A stretch of 64,000 nucleotides of DNA from an uncultured Alphaproteobacteria bacterium (lineage in GTDB: Bacteria > Pseudomonadota > Alphaproteobacteria > HIMB59 > GCA-002718135). How positions within the stretch are numbered: the stretch's first letter is position 1; each line of letters opens with the position of its first letter. The stretch spans positions 216,502 through 280,501 of the forward strand of contig CABYRH010000001.1 of the NCBI GenBank assembly GCA_902521315.1, written 5' to 3'. Positions 20,248-29,681 of the stretch are shown here, one piece after another. Under the pieces are notes generated by a model. The model was not told the DNA's origin and ran no database searches. It saw nothing but the letters and a program-made list of their open reading frames with translations. The translations under genes and the position numbers were made by a program.

Positions 20248-21349
20248 GATAATGAATAATATCTTTAATAGTGTTTAGTGAAGAATACAAATTTAAAGAT
20301 GTAACTTTTTTAATTATTCTGTAAATATCTGTATATTTTATCTCATTGGCTTTGTACAAATTTACTGCAAACTCATTACCAATATTAAATTTAATCAAAT
20401 TTTCTGGTTTTTTTTTATTAATATTTTTAAAAAATTTATAAATAGGGAATATATCTTCTTTAACATCATTAAAGTTTAAATTTTTATATCCTTTAATAAA
20501 TAAATTTTTATCTTTATATTGATATTCAATTTTTGATTGATTTAAAAAGTTTAAAATTGGAATGCTCATGTCATTCTGGAATAAATTAAATTGTGTCACA
20601 TAATTATCAAACTCTACAATAGAGTGAACTAAAGCTTCAGGGTGAATAAGTATATCCATTTGGTCAAAAGGTATATCAAATAAATAATGCGCCTCAATTA
20701 ATTCTAAACATTTATTTACTAATGTAGCTGAGTCAATGCTATTTTTATATCCCATTTTCCACTTTGGATGTTTAATTGCTTGTTGAAATTTTATGTTTCT
20801 TAAAGAATTAAATTTTTTTTTATAAAACGGACCTCCGGAAGCAGTTAAAATAATTTTTTTTATTTTTGTTTTTGTATTTATCTTATTGAAAAATTCAAAT
20901 AAAGAAAAGTGTTCAGAATCAATAGGGAATATATTTGTTTTATAAAAATATTTTTTTTTTTTTAAAATATGTCCTGCAGAAACAATAGCCTCCTTTGAAA
21001 CAATTCCTAGATTGTCTGTGTTTTGAAATATGTTTTCTAAAAAATATAATGACTTATAACCTGATACTGCCAATAAACTTAAATTAGATTTACTAGATAA
21101 TAAAAAGCTTTTTAATTCTGCAAAATTTAGAAATTTAGTTTTACCAATTTTATAATCAAAATTAGAAAATTTTTCATGATCGTATAAAAATGCATATTTT
21201 GGTTTATATTTTCTTATTTGTTGAGTTAATAATTTTAGATTTGATTTAGCACATAATAAATCTACATTTAAAGTTGGAAAATTTTTATCGATAAGAGACA
21301 AAGTTTTTTTTCCTATGATGCCAGTGCTACCATAAATATTTATATTCAT
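20207..21349 (-). CDS. dxr: 1-deoxy-D-xylulose 5-phosphate reductoisomerase
   Basis: 380 aa. Second enzyme of the MEP isoprenoid pathway, converting DXP to MEP with NADPH. The N-terminal NADPH-binding motif is YGSTGIIGKKTL. The catalytic domain shows IVSKEAIVSAG, PIDSEHFSLFE, LTASGGPF, HPKWKMGYKNSIDSATLVNK, and IHPEALVHSIVEF. The C-terminal part is degenerate and Asn/Lys-rich but complete. It directly follows cdsA (2 bp gap) and overlaps bamA by 41 bp. Confidence 0.95.
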   Translation of the reverse strand: MNINIYGSTGIIGKKTLSLIDKNFPTLNVDLLCAKSNLKLLTQQIRKYKPKYAFLYDHEKFSNFDYKIGKTKFLNFAELKSFLLSSKSNLSLLAVSGYKSLYFLENIFQNTDNLGIVSKEAIVSAGHILKKKKYFYKTNIFPIDSEHFSLFEFFNKINTKTKIKKIILTASGGPFYKKKFNSLRNIKFQQAIKHPKWKMGYKNSIDSATLVNKCLELIEAHYLFDIPFDQMDILIHPEALVHSIVEFDNYVTQFNLFQNDMSIPILNFLNQSKIEYQYKDKNLFIKGYKNLNFNDVKEDIFPIYKFFKNINKKKPENLIKFNIGNEFAVNLYKANEIKYTDIYRIIKKVTSLNLYSSLNTIKDIIHYHEEVEKKLLNFKV

Positions 21350-21351
21350 TG

Positions 21352-21969
21352 TTATATAGTTATTGATATAGAATAAATAATAATTGAAAATAAAAAACTA
21401 TCAAATCTATCAAATACACCACCGTGACCAGGTATAAATTCACTAGAATTTTTAAGATTATTTTTTCTCTTGAAAAATGATTCAATTATATCACCTATAA
21501 ATGCAGATAATATTATTAAAAATATGTAAAGTATTATTTCTATATTTATATTTAATCCAAATATAAGAGAAAATAACAAGGATAAAAAAATAGATGTAAG
21601 AGCACCGCCAAATAAACCCTCATAAGTTTTATTTGGACTAATTTTAGTTATATTATATTTTCCAAATTTTTTGCCAATAATGTAAGAAAATATATCAAAT
21701 GATACAACTATAAATATGAATAAATTAAAATTTAAAAATATTATGTTATCAAAATCAATTATTATAAAAAATGTAAGAGAAATGAAAAGATATACAATTG
21801 GTAAAAATTTATATAATTTAAAATTGAGATAGATTTCAATAAAAATTAAAACATAAATAAAAATAATTAAATAGTAGATATAAGTAAAATTTATATAGGC
21901 GAATAAAAAATATGTTAGTATAAAAAAACTCGAAAATAATAGTCTTAATAAAAAGTTATTATAAGCCAT
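21352..21969 (-). CDS. cdsA: Phosphatidate cytidylyltransferase
   Basis: 205 aa from the ATG at 21969; a TTG at 21981 would give 209 aa. Makes CDP-diacylglycerol from phosphatidate and CTP in the inner membrane. Six or so hydrophobic segments are visible. The C-terminal CDP-DAG synthase signature is intact: GDIIESFFKRKNNLKNSS followed by FIPGHGGVFDRFDS. It is shorter than the ~270-aa E. coli enzyme, the loss being in the N-terminal membrane part. It overlaps uppS by about 11 bp. Confidence 0.92.
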   Translation of the reverse strand: MAYNNFLLRLLFSSFFILTYFLFAYINFTYIYYLIIFIYVLIFIEIYLNFKLYKFLPIVYLFISLTFFIIIDFDNIIFLNFNLFIFIVVSFDIFSYIIGKKFGKYNITKISPNKTYEGLFGGALTSIFLSLLFSLIFGLNINIEIILYIFLIILSAFIGDIIESFFKRKNNLKNSSEFIPGHGGVFDRFDSFLFSIIIYSISITI

Positions 21970-22642
21970 ATTTTCTATCAATCTTAAAATATTGATTTAT
22001 AATTGAATTAAACTCTTTTTCCGAAAAATCTGGCCATAAAGTATCAGTAAAAAATAATTCTGTATATGTTAAATTATACATTATAAAATTACTTAATCGT
22101 TTATGACCTCCAGTCCTAATTAATATATCTGGATCTGGAAGAGAGCCTAAAAAAAATAAGTTATTTATATCCTTTTCTTTATCAAATTTGATATTAACAT
22201 CATTTGTAATAATTTTATTTAATATTTGTTTGATCTCATCTTTAAAACCATAGTTAAATGCAATGCTCAAAATTAAATTTTTATTATTTAATGAAGACTC
22301 TTCAATATTTTGAAAAATATCTAATATTTTTGGTGGTAAATTTTTTCTACTACCAAATATTTTTATTTTTACACCTTTTTCTTTTACTAATTCATCAAAT
22401 GTTTTGGAGAAATTATCATAGATTATATCATAAATTACATTAATTGATGATCGATTAAAATTTTCAGATGATAATGTAAATATTGTTAAATTAGAAATTT
22501 TCTTAGATAAAGTATATGATACCAAATTTTTTATATTTTGAAAACCTTTTGTATATCCATTAAAATTAGAAAGTTTATTTTTTTTAGCCCATCTTTTATT
22601 GCCGTCAAGAATTAAGGCGATATGATTTAATTTATTCAACAA
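21959..22642 (-). CDS. uppS: Undecaprenyl diphosphate synthase
   Basis: 227 aa cis-prenyltransferase making the C55 lipid carrier for peptidoglycan and O-antigen. The catalytic aspartate D13 is in ALILDGNKRWAKKN. Other family motifs are TIFTLSSENFNRS, LSIAFNYGFKDEI, PDPDILIRTGGHKRLSNF and the substrate-binding FTDTLWPDF. It is 3 bp from frr and overlaps cdsA. The frr-uppS-cdsA-dxr order is canonical. Confidence 0.96.
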   Translation of the reverse strand: MLNKLNHIALILDGNKRWAKKNKLSNFNGYTKGFQNIKNLVSYTLSKKISNLTIFTLSSENFNRSSINVIYDIIYDNFSKTFDELVKEKGVKIKIFGSRKNLPPKILDIFQNIEESSLNNKNLILSIAFNYGFKDEIKQILNKIITNDVNIKFDKEKDINNLFFLGSLPDPDILIRTGGHKRLSNFIMYNLTYTELFFTDTLWPDFSEKEFNSIINQYFKIDRKYGL

Positions 22643-22645
22643 AAA

Positions 22646-23188
22646 TTATACTTTCAAAATATCATTTTTTTTTAATTCTAATATTTTGTCAATTTTTTCT
22701 ATATTATTATCTGTTATTTTTTGAATTTCATTTAATTTTCTTTTTAATTCATCTTCAGAAAGTTTTGATTCTTTTTTTTCATTTTTAGATACTTCTACAA
22801 AATCTCTTCTGATATTTCTTATTGCAACTTTAGAATTTTCTGCAAATTCCGAAGCTATTTTAATTATCTCTATTCTTCTTTCTTCACTCAATTTAGGAAT
22901 TGGCAGTCTAATTAGTTGTCCATCTGTTTGTGGATTAATACCAAGATTAGACTCAGAAATTGCATCTTCAATTGATTTAATTAAAGATGAATCCCATACT
23001 TGAATTGTAATTGTACTTGCGTCTTGAACGGAAATATTGCCTAGTTGATTTAAAGGAGTTCTTGATCCATAAGCATCGACTAATATATTATCTAACATTG
23101 AGGGGTTTGCTCTTGAAGTTCTTAAAGAATTTAATTCCTTTTCAAAATGTGAAACAGCAGAATTCATTTTATTTTCTAGATCACTCAT
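22646..23188 (-). CDS. frr: Ribosome recycling factor
   Basis: 180 aa, normal length ~185. Splits post-termination ribosomes with EF-G. The helical tRNA-mimic fold is implied by SHFEKELNSLRTSRANPSMLD at the N-terminus, the LPIPKLSEERR motif and FAENSKVAIRNIRRD. It lies 2 bp after pyrH and 3 bp before uppS, in the rpsB-tsf-pyrH-frr unit found in most bacteria. Confidence 0.97.
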   Translation of the reverse strand: MSDLENKMNSAVSHFEKELNSLRTSRANPSMLDNILVDAYGSRTPLNQLGNISVQDASTITIQVWDSSLIKSIEDAISESNLGINPQTDGQLIRLPIPKLSEERRIEIIKIASEFAENSKVAIRNIRRDFVEVSKNEKKESKLSEDELKRKLNEIQKITDNNIEKIDKILELKKNDILKV

Positions 23189-23190
23189 AA

Positions 23191-23892
23191 TTAATTAATC
23201 TTACTATATGAGCCTTTACGATTCAAAACATTAATTAAGGAGTTTTTGTTAAAAATATTAGTAATGAAAATTGGTATTTTTGTATCTTTTGCTAGACTAA
23301 TAGCAGTTAAATCCATAACTTGTAAATTTTTATTTATAACTTCATTGTAAGTAATATTTTTGATTAACTTAGCATTTTTATTTTTTACAGGATCTTTGTT
23401 ATATATACCATCAACCTTGGTTGCTTTGATAATTAATTTACAATCTAATTCAGAAGCTCTCAAAGTTGCAGCTGTATCTGTTGAAAAAAATGGATTTCCA
23501 GTTCCAGCTGCAAATATCACAATTCTGTTTCTCTCTAAATGTCTTATTGCTCTCCTTCTAATATAAGGTTCAGCAATTTGTGACATGGTAATTGCTGATT
23601 GAACTCTTGTAGGTACTCCAATTTTTTCAAGACTGCTCTGCAAAGATAAGGCGTTCATAACAGTAGCTAGCATACCCATATAATCTGAAGTTGATCTGTC
23701 TATTCCTTCAGAAGCACCTTTTATACCTCTAAAGATATTTCCACCTCCAATAATTAAACAAATCTGATATTTTTTTTTATATACATTTTTAATTTCATTA
23801 GATATTTTATTTATTGTTGAAACATCTATGCCATAATTGGAAGATCCCATTAGTGATTCACCTGAGATCTTTAGTAATATTCTTTTATTCAT
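23191..23892 (-). CDS. pyrH: Uridylate kinase
   Basis: 233 aa hexameric UMP kinase (amino acid kinase fold), distinct from eukaryotic UMP kinases. The N-terminal [13 protein letters not shown], the glycine-rich [29 protein letters not shown], and [10 protein letters not shown] motifs are all conserved. It lies 1 bp from tsf and 2 bp from frr. Confidence 0.97.
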   Translation of the reverse strand: MNKRILLKISGESLMGSSNYGIDVSTINKISNEIKNVYKKKYQICLIIGGGNIFRGIKGASEGIDRSTSDYMGMLATVMNALSLQSSLEKIGVPTRVQSAITMSQIAEPYIRRRAIRHLERNRIVIFAAGTGNPFFSTDTAATLRASELDCKLIIKATKVDGIYNKDPVKNKNAKLIKNITYNEVINKNLQVMDLTAISLAKDTKIPIFITNIFNKNSLINVLNRKGSYSKIN

Positions 23893-23893
23893 T

Positions 23894-24745
23894 CTATAAA
23901 CTAATTAAATCAAAAGATATTAAATTAAATTGATATTTTGAGTGTTGATTAATTATATCTCTAACAGTTTTATCTTGATCTAAAATATAAGATTGATTTA
24001 ATAACGTTACTTCACTAAAATATTTCTTCATTTTGCCTTCTAGTATCTTGTCTACGATATTTGATGGTTTTCCAGAATTTAAAATTAATTCTTTTTGAAT
24101 ATTTTCTTCATTACTTATTAGATTTTTATCTAAGTCAATAACATCCATAGATTCAGGCTTCATTGCCGCAATATGCATACATAAATTTTTAGATAAGGTC
24201 TCAATTTCAGTATTATTTTCATTAGTAGAATATTCTATAATTGATATTATTTTTCCAATATTTTTTCTATAACTATTGTGAATATAAAATGAGTAGTTAG
24301 AGTTTTTATTTTCCTTGATTAGTAAGTCATTTAAAATTAAATTTTCTCCTATTTTTGCAATCATTGAATTAAAATAATCTTGCACGGTTCCTTCTTCAAA
24401 CTTCAATTTAAGAAACTGTTCTTTTTCTATATTAGTATTTTTTTCTAGGACGACATTTCCCAAGCTATCAAGAAAATCTAAAAAAGTATCACTTTTAGCA
24501 GCAAAGTCAGTTTCACTATTAACTTTAATTAATGCTGTAATATTTTTATTTGAATAAACACCTACCGCGCCTTCAATTGCTGTTCGATCACTTTTTTTAG
24601 ATGCTTTTGCTAATCCTTTTTTTCTTAGGGCTTCGATTGATTTTTCAATATCATTGTTGTTGTCTTCTAAAGATTTCTTACAATCTAAAAAGCCGGCACC
24701 AGTCTTTTCTCGTAATTCTTTAATTAATTCAGTTATACTAGACAT
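23894..24745 (-). CDS. tsf: Elongation factor Ts
   Basis: 283 aa. Nucleotide exchange factor for EF-Tu. The N-terminal UBA-like domain shows [20 protein letters not shown], then the core motif [24 protein letters not shown] and the [18 protein letters not shown] segment follow. The start overlaps the rpsB stop by one base (TAATG), so the two genes are coupled. Confidence 0.96.
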   Translation of the reverse strand: MSSITELIKELREKTGAGFLDCKKSLEDNNNDIEKSIEALRKKGLAKASKKSDRTAIEGAVGVYSNKNITALIKVNSETDFAAKSDTFLDFLDSLGNVVLEKNTNIEKEQFLKLKFEEGTVQDYFNSMIAKIGENLILNDLLIKENKNSNYSFYIHNSYRKNIGKIISIIEYSTNENNTEIETLSKNLCMHIAAMKPESMDVIDLDKNLISNEENIQKELILNSGKPSNIVDKILEGKMKKYFSEVTLLNQSYILDQDKTVRDIINQHSKYQFNLISFDLISL

Positions 24746-25497
24746 TACTTTGCATCCTTTTTTGCAATTTCTTCTTCAGCTTCATCTTTAACATTTGCAA
24801 TATCTTGAAGGTTAGATGCATCTTGAATAGTTTCTAAGAAGTAATTTTTATATAAATTAATTGAACGAAGAGCATCATCATTACCAGGAATAATATAATC
24901 AATATTTTCTGGATCAGCATTGGTATCAACAATTGCAACTACAGGTATATTAAGTTTTGTTGCTTCTTTTACTGCAATTTTATCCTTAATTACATCGAAC
25001 ACTACTAAAAGATCTGGTTTTCCATTAAGTGTTCTAATGCCACCTATATTTAACTCTAGTTTTTGCTTTTCTCTAGAAATATCTAATAATTCTTTTTTAG
25101 ATAAGTTTTTTGATAAATCATTATCTTTTAAAAATACTTCAATTTCCTCTAATCTTTTTATAGAATTTGAAATTGTTTTCCAATTAGTTAATGTTCCACC
25201 TAGCCATCTTTTATTTACATAAAAATTATTATTTGACATGGCTAATTCTTTAACTACATCGCTACATTGTTTTTTTGTCCCTACAAAAAGGATTTTTCCA
25301 GATTTTGAAACTGTTTCATGGATTTTTGTAAGAGCTGTATTAAGTAATTCTAAAGTAATTCTTAAATCAAAAATATGTATGTTATTTCTAACACCATAAA
25401 TATATTCTTTCATTTTTGGATTCCATCTTCTAACGTTATGTCCAAAATGTACGCCAGATTCAAGAAGATCTTCAATTTTTACTTCTGGTAAATTCAT
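24745..25497 (-). CDS. rpsB: 30S ribosomal protein S2
   Basis: 250 aa from the ATG at 25497. I prefer this over a GTG at 25521 because GGGAG (25507-25503) is a good Shine-Dalgarno for the ATG and the protein then starts MNLPEVKIEDLLESGVHFGH as usual for S2. Conserved motifs include RRWNPKMKEYIYG, LFVGTKKQ, RWLGGTLTNW and PVVAIVDTNADPE. The C-terminus is acidic/lysine-rich. The leader between dnaE and rpsB holds a hairpin that may mediate autoregulation (separate entry). Confidence 0.96.
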   Translation of the reverse strand: MNLPEVKIEDLLESGVHFGHNVRRWNPKMKEYIYGVRNNIHIFDLRITLELLNTALTKIHETVSKSGKILFVGTKKQCSDVVKELAMSNNNFYVNKRWLGGTLTNWKTISNSIKRLEEIEVFLKDNDLSKNLSKKELLDISREKQKLELNIGGIRTLNGKPDLLVVFDVIKDKIAVKEATKLNIPVVAIVDTNADPENIDYIIPGNDDALRSINLYKNYFLETIQDASNLQDIANVKDEAEEEIAKKDAK

Positions 25498-25549
25498 AAT
25501 AACTCCCGGTTTAACCTCCACAGAAATAAAAACACCGGTTTTTTCTGTG
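25498..25549 (-). promoter_or_regulatory. Candidate structured rpsB leader (S2 autoregulation)
   Basis: Read on the minus strand, CACAGAAA (25549-25542) pairs perfectly with TTTCTGTG (25526-25519), an 8-bp stem with a 15-nt loop. The loop contains CCGGT (25538-25534), complementary to ACCGG (25510-25506), which overlaps the Shine-Dalgarno GGGAG (25507-25503). A loop/SD pseudoknot could therefore hide the ribosome binding site. Leader-mediated autoregulation of rpsB by S2 is established in other bacteria; this element and its pseudoknot are my inference. The hairpin has no U-run, so it is not a simple terminator. Confidence 0.55.
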
Positions 25550-25594
25550 TGCTAGATTTAATATGTGATCTTATTATTATATAGTATTATTTTT

Positions 25595-28500
25595 TCAAGA
25601 TAATTCTAAAGAATAATCTAAAATTTTTGATTTATTCAAATCATCAAGTTTTTTGTATGATTTAATTGAATATTTATTAAAATCAAAATTCACTAATTTC
25701 TGATCCACTGTAATGAAGACATCAATAAAATTATCATTATTGCCATTTTCTTTTTTTGTAAAAATATTGTCTTTTAATTTATCCATATTTTTAAAATTTG
25801 TATAAATATTGAATTTATAATTATTTTTTTCAAATGTTTTCTCCAGAGATTCTATTGACCTTATTATAAAACGTGTATCAGTATTACTTTTCACAATATC
25901 AATATTAAATATTAACAAATTTCCTTCTTTTAATAATGATCGGTATTTATATAAATTTTCACTAAATATAGTTAATTCAAATTGTAAACTAATTTCTGAT
26001 ACTGTTATAAATGCGTATTTTTTTCCATCTTTATTAGATCTTTCTTTAATATCTAAAATAGCACCACAAGCTTTAATACCACTTGAATCATAGCTTTCTG
26101 AATAGTTTTTAAAAGACATAATATTCTCTAATTCAAAAAACTTTTTTGGATAATGATTTAATGGGTGATCAGAAAAATAAAATCCAATAACCTCTAATTC
26201 GTTAGATAAAATTTCTGCATTCTTCCATTTTTCATAATTTTGATTAAAGAGATTTTTATCTTCAAAAGAAATCTCATTTTCTTCAAAGAGCATTTCTTGA
26301 TTAATATTTTTTTCTCCTCCAAATAGTTCAACAAATTTTAGTACATTATTAAATAATTTTGATCTATTAGCTTCAATACTATCAAAAGCTCCAGCCTGAA
26401 TAAGTTTTTCGAGCTGTCTTTTGTTTATTACCTCCTTGGAAACTCTATTCATAAAATCAATGATACTTTTAAATTTTCCATTTTTATTTCTTTCATCAAC
26501 CATGCTAGAAATTGATTTTAAGCCGACACCTTTAATTGCAGCCAATCCAAATCTTATTGATTTTAAGTTTTCATTTATTTCAATTGAAAACAAAGAATCA
26601 GAAAAATTTATATCTGGCTTTAAAAAATTGATATTTAATCTTTCTATTTCTTGTTTAAGTAAAATAATTTTTTCTGTTCTATCTATAGAATAATTTAAAG
26701 TTTCTGTAAGAAATTCATGAGGAAAATTAGCTTTTAAATAAGCAGTTTGATAAGATATTAAAGCATATGCTGCAGCATGACTTTTATTAAAACCATAACC
26801 TGCAAATTTATCAACTAAATCAAATATTTTTGAAGCTTCTTTTTTATCAATATTATTTTGAACAGCGCCTTCTATAAATCTTGATTTTTGCATGTCCATT
26901 TCTTTTTGAATTTTTTTTCCCATTGCTCTTCTTAGTAAGTCTGCTTCACCTAAAGTATAATTTGATAAAACTTGTGCAATCTGCATTACTTGTTCTTGAT
27001 AAACAATAATTCCATAAGTTTCTTTTAATACGTCTTCTAACATAGAATGAAGATATTTGATTTCTTCACGTCCATGTTTTCTATTACAAAAAGAAGGAAT
27101 ATTATCCATTGGTCCAGGTCTAAACAAAGCAACTACGGCAATAATTTCTTCAAATCTATCTGGTTGTAATTGACGAAGAACACTTCCCATACCATTGCTT
27201 TCCAATTGGAAAATTCCAACTGTGTCACCTTTACTTAACTGATCATATGTTTTTTTATCATCTAGAGGTATGTTATTTATTAAAAAATTCTTATTCTCTT
27301 TAATTATCAATTTTATACAATCATCAATGATTGATAATGTGGTTAATCCAAGAAAATCAAATTTTATTAAACCTGCTTCTTCAACATATTTCATAGAAAA
27401 TTGTGTTGCATTTGTATTGGTATTTTGATCTTTGTATAAAGGAACTACTTTAGATAATTTTTCATGACCTATAACAACTCCTGCAGCATGTGTTGAAGCA
27501 TGTCTGTGAGTTCCTTCAATTTTAAGACTCACATCAATAATATTTGAAATTCTTTCATCACTGCTTATCCTTTCTTGTAAACTTCTTTCAGATTTAATTG
27601 ACTCACTTAAAGTCAGCGGGTTTGATGGATTAAAAGGTATTAATTTAGCAAAGGAATCTACTTCTCCATAAGGAACTTCTAAAACCCTACCAATATCTCT
27701 CACAGCAGCTCTAGATGCTAGTGTTCCAAATGTAATTATATGTGCAACACATTCACTTCCATATTTATTATTGACGTATTCGATAACCTCATCTCTTCTA
27801 GTTTGACAAAAATCTATGTCAAAATCTGGCATAGACACTCTTTCTGGATTTAAGAATCTTTCAAATAATAATTCATATTTTAATGGATCTAAATCTGTTA
27901 TCCCTAAACACCAAGCTACTAAACTGCCAGCACCTGATCCTCTTCCAGGACCAACAGGGATGGATTGCTCTTTAGCCCAATTAACAAAATCTGCTACTAT
28001 TAAAAAATATCCAGCAAACCCCATTCTAATGATAATTTCATTTTCATATTTCAATCTATCTGTGTAAATTTCTATATTCTTAATATTATTTTCTTTTATT
28101 TTTTTTCCAAGTCCTAATTCTGAGGTTTTTAATAAAAAATCCTCTGCTGATAGATCTAAATTATTTTTAAATTCAGGTAATTGTGGTTTTGTTGATTCAG
28201 GAAAATAATTACAAGATAGAGAAATATTCAAATTATTTTGTATAATCTCTGGAATATCTTCAAAATTTGCATACATTTCTTCATTTGACTTAAAATAAAT
28301 ATTTTCATTTGAGATTTTTCTTTGAGAATTGTTAATTGTAGATTTTTGAGCAATGCAAAGTAATGCATCATGAGCTGAATAATCATCTTTATTAGCGAAC
28401 TTTATATTATTTGAACCAATAAGGGGTATGTCAAATTCTTTTGATAAATTAATAAATTCTTTTTCAAAAACATCGATATTTTGATCACTTATTCTTTGAA

Positions 28501-28999
28501 TTTCAAAAAGAAAATTTTGTTTAAAAACTTTTTTAAAATTACTTATTAATTGAATGATATCTTTTTTTTTGTTTTCTTTGCTTAATAATAGTAAAGGATT
28601 AAATTCACCACCTAGATAACAGAATAAACCTTCAGAAAATTTCTCTAATTGTGAAAAGTGTATACCAACATTATTTCCTTCATTAAGATGAGAAAGTGAG
28701 CTTAATTCTAATAGATTTCTATACCCGATTTCATTTTTGACTAAAAATGTAACTTGGGAAATTTGATTATTTACAACAACATCTAATAAATTTATTGAAG
28801 TTCCAATTATAGGCTGAATATTATTTTTTACACATTCTTTTGAAAACTCAAAGACTCCAAACATATTATTATTATCTGTAATGGCAATTGCAGGCATGTC
28901 ATTTTTTTTAGCAAGATCTACTAAATTAGTAATTTTTAGAGTACTTTCAGATAAAGAATATGAAGATAAACATCTTAAATGAATAAAAGGATTATTCAT
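25595..28999 (-). CDS. dnaE: DNA polymerase III subunit alpha
   Basis: 1134 aa, typical replicative DnaE. An N-terminal PHP domain (about 1-270) is followed by the C-family polymerase core with catalytic VSMPDFDIDF and GPGRGSGAGSLVAW. FRPGPMDNIPSF, YQEQVMQIAQ and the GYGFNKSHAAAYA motif follow, then helix-hairpin-helix and OB-fold regions. In the PHP domain the usual HLRVHSxYS reads HLRCLSSYS, so the second metal-binding histidine is a leucine. The start overlaps lolD by 8 bp; the stop is followed by the rpsB leader. Confidence 0.96.
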   Translation of the reverse strand: MNNPFIHLRCLSSYSLSESTLKITNLVDLAKKNDMPAIAITDNNNMFGVFEFSKECVKNNIQPIIGTSINLLDVVVNNQISQVTFLVKNEIGYRNLLELSSLSHLNEGNNVGIHFSQLEKFSEGLFCYLGGEFNPLLLLSKENKKKDIIQLISNFKKVFKQNFLFEIQRISDQNIDVFEKEFINLSKEFDIPLIGSNNIKFANKDDYSAHDALLCIAQKSTINNSQRKISNENIYFKSNEEMYANFEDIPEIIQNNLNISLSCNYFPESTKPQLPEFKNNLDLSAEDFLLKTSELGLGKKIKENNIKNIEIYTDRLKYENEIIIRMGFAGYFLIVADFVNWAKEQSIPVGPGRGSGAGSLVAWCLGITDLDPLKYELLFERFLNPERVSMPDFDIDFCQTRRDEVIEYVNNKYGSECVAHIITFGTLASRAAVRDIGRVLEVPYGEVDSFAKLIPFNPSNPLTLSESIKSERSLQERISSDERISNIIDVSLKIEGTHRHASTHAAGVVIGHEKLSKVVPLYKDQNTNTNATQFSMKYVEEAGLIKFDFLGLTTLSIIDDCIKLIIKENKNFLINNIPLDDKKTYDQLSKGDTVGIFQLESNGMGSVLRQLQPDRFEEIIAVVALFRPGPMDNIPSFCNRKHGREEIKYLHSMLEDVLKETYGIIVYQEQVMQIAQVLSNYTLGEADLLRRAMGKKIQKEMDMQKSRFIEGAVQNNIDKKEASKIFDLVDKFAGYGFNKSHAAAYALISYQTAYLKANFPHEFLTETLNYSIDRTEKIILLKQEIERLNINFLKPDINFSDSLFSIEINENLKSIRFGLAAIKGVGLKSISSMVDERNKNGKFKSIIDFMNRVSKEVINKRQLEKLIQAGAFDSIEANRSKLFNNVLKFVELFGGEKNINQEMLFEENEISFEDKNLFNQNYEKWKNAEILSNELEVIGFYFSDHPLNHYPKKFFELENIMSFKNYSESYDSSGIKACGAILDIKERSNKDGKKYAFITVSEISLQFELTIFSENLYKYRSLLKEGNLLIFNIDIVKSNTDTRFIIRSIESLEKTFEKNNYKFNIYTNFKNMDKLKDNIFTKKENGNNDNFIDVFITVDQKLVNFDFNKYSIKSYKKLDDLNKSKILDYSLELS

Positions 29000-29681
29000 T
29001 TTTTAATTGAATATTCTTGTTTTTAAAATAATAAATTTCATCAGCTAGTAAAGAATAAGTTTTGTTATGAGTAACATATACTAAAGTTTTTTTATTTTGT
29101 TCGATATAATTTATAAAAAATTTAAAAATGTTGTTAGCAGTATCTTCATCAAGATTTCCAGTCATCTCATCAGCTAAAATTAAATCTGGATTGTTAACTA
29201 ATGATCTTGCAATAGCGACTCTTTGTTGTTCTCCTCCTGATAAATTCAAAGGTTTGTAATTAATCCTTTCATCTAAACCAAATTCAAGAATTAGCTTTTT
29301 AGATATTTCATAACTTTTCTTTTCATTTTTATTTATTAATAATGGAAGCATGACATTCTCGATAACAGTGAGTTCAGGAATCAGATGAAAAAATTGATGA
29401 ATAAAACCAATTGATAATCCTCTAATTTTATTTGTTTCATCTTTAGAGCATAAAGAAATATCTTTATTCTTAAAATAAACTTTTCCATCATATTCTGAAT
29501 CAAGTAAACCAATAATATTAAGAAAAGTAGTTTTGCCTGAACCTGAAGGTCCAACAATCGCAACTTTAGTGTTTTGCATTAATTTAAAATTCAAATTTTT
29601 TATTATCTCAATTTTTAAATTATTTTCATTAGAATAATGTTTACCTAAACTAGATATCTCTAATAAATATTTGTTATTCAC
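28992..29681 (-). CDS. lolD: Lipoprotein-releasing ABC transporter ATPase LolD
   Basis: 229 aa ABC ATPase of the LolCDE complex that extracts lipoproteins from the inner membrane. Walker A is GPSGSGKTT, the signature is LSGGEQQRVAIARSL, and Walker B is LILADEMTGNLD (Met replaces the common Pro). The start is GTG, within the end of lolC (8-bp overlap). Adjacency to the LolC/E permease makes LolD far more likely than other MacB/FtsE-type ATPases. Confidence 0.93.
   Translation of the reverse strand: MNNKYLLEISSLGKHYSNENNLKIEIIKNLNFKLMQNTKVAIVGPSGSGKTTFLNIIGLLDSEYDGKVYFKNKDISLCSKDETNKIRGLSIGFIHQFFHLIPELTVIENVMLPLLINKNEKKSYEISKKLILEFGLDERINYKPLNLSGGEQQRVAIARSLVNNPDLILADEMTGNLDEDTANNIFKFFINYIEQNKKTLVYVTHNKTYSLLADEIYYFKNKNIQLKNE

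Noticed and set aside
25519..25549. rpsB leader hairpin as a dnaE terminator
   Set aside because: The stem is not followed by a T-run on the minus strand, and its loop is complementary to the rpsB Shine-Dalgarno, which fits a regulatory leader better.
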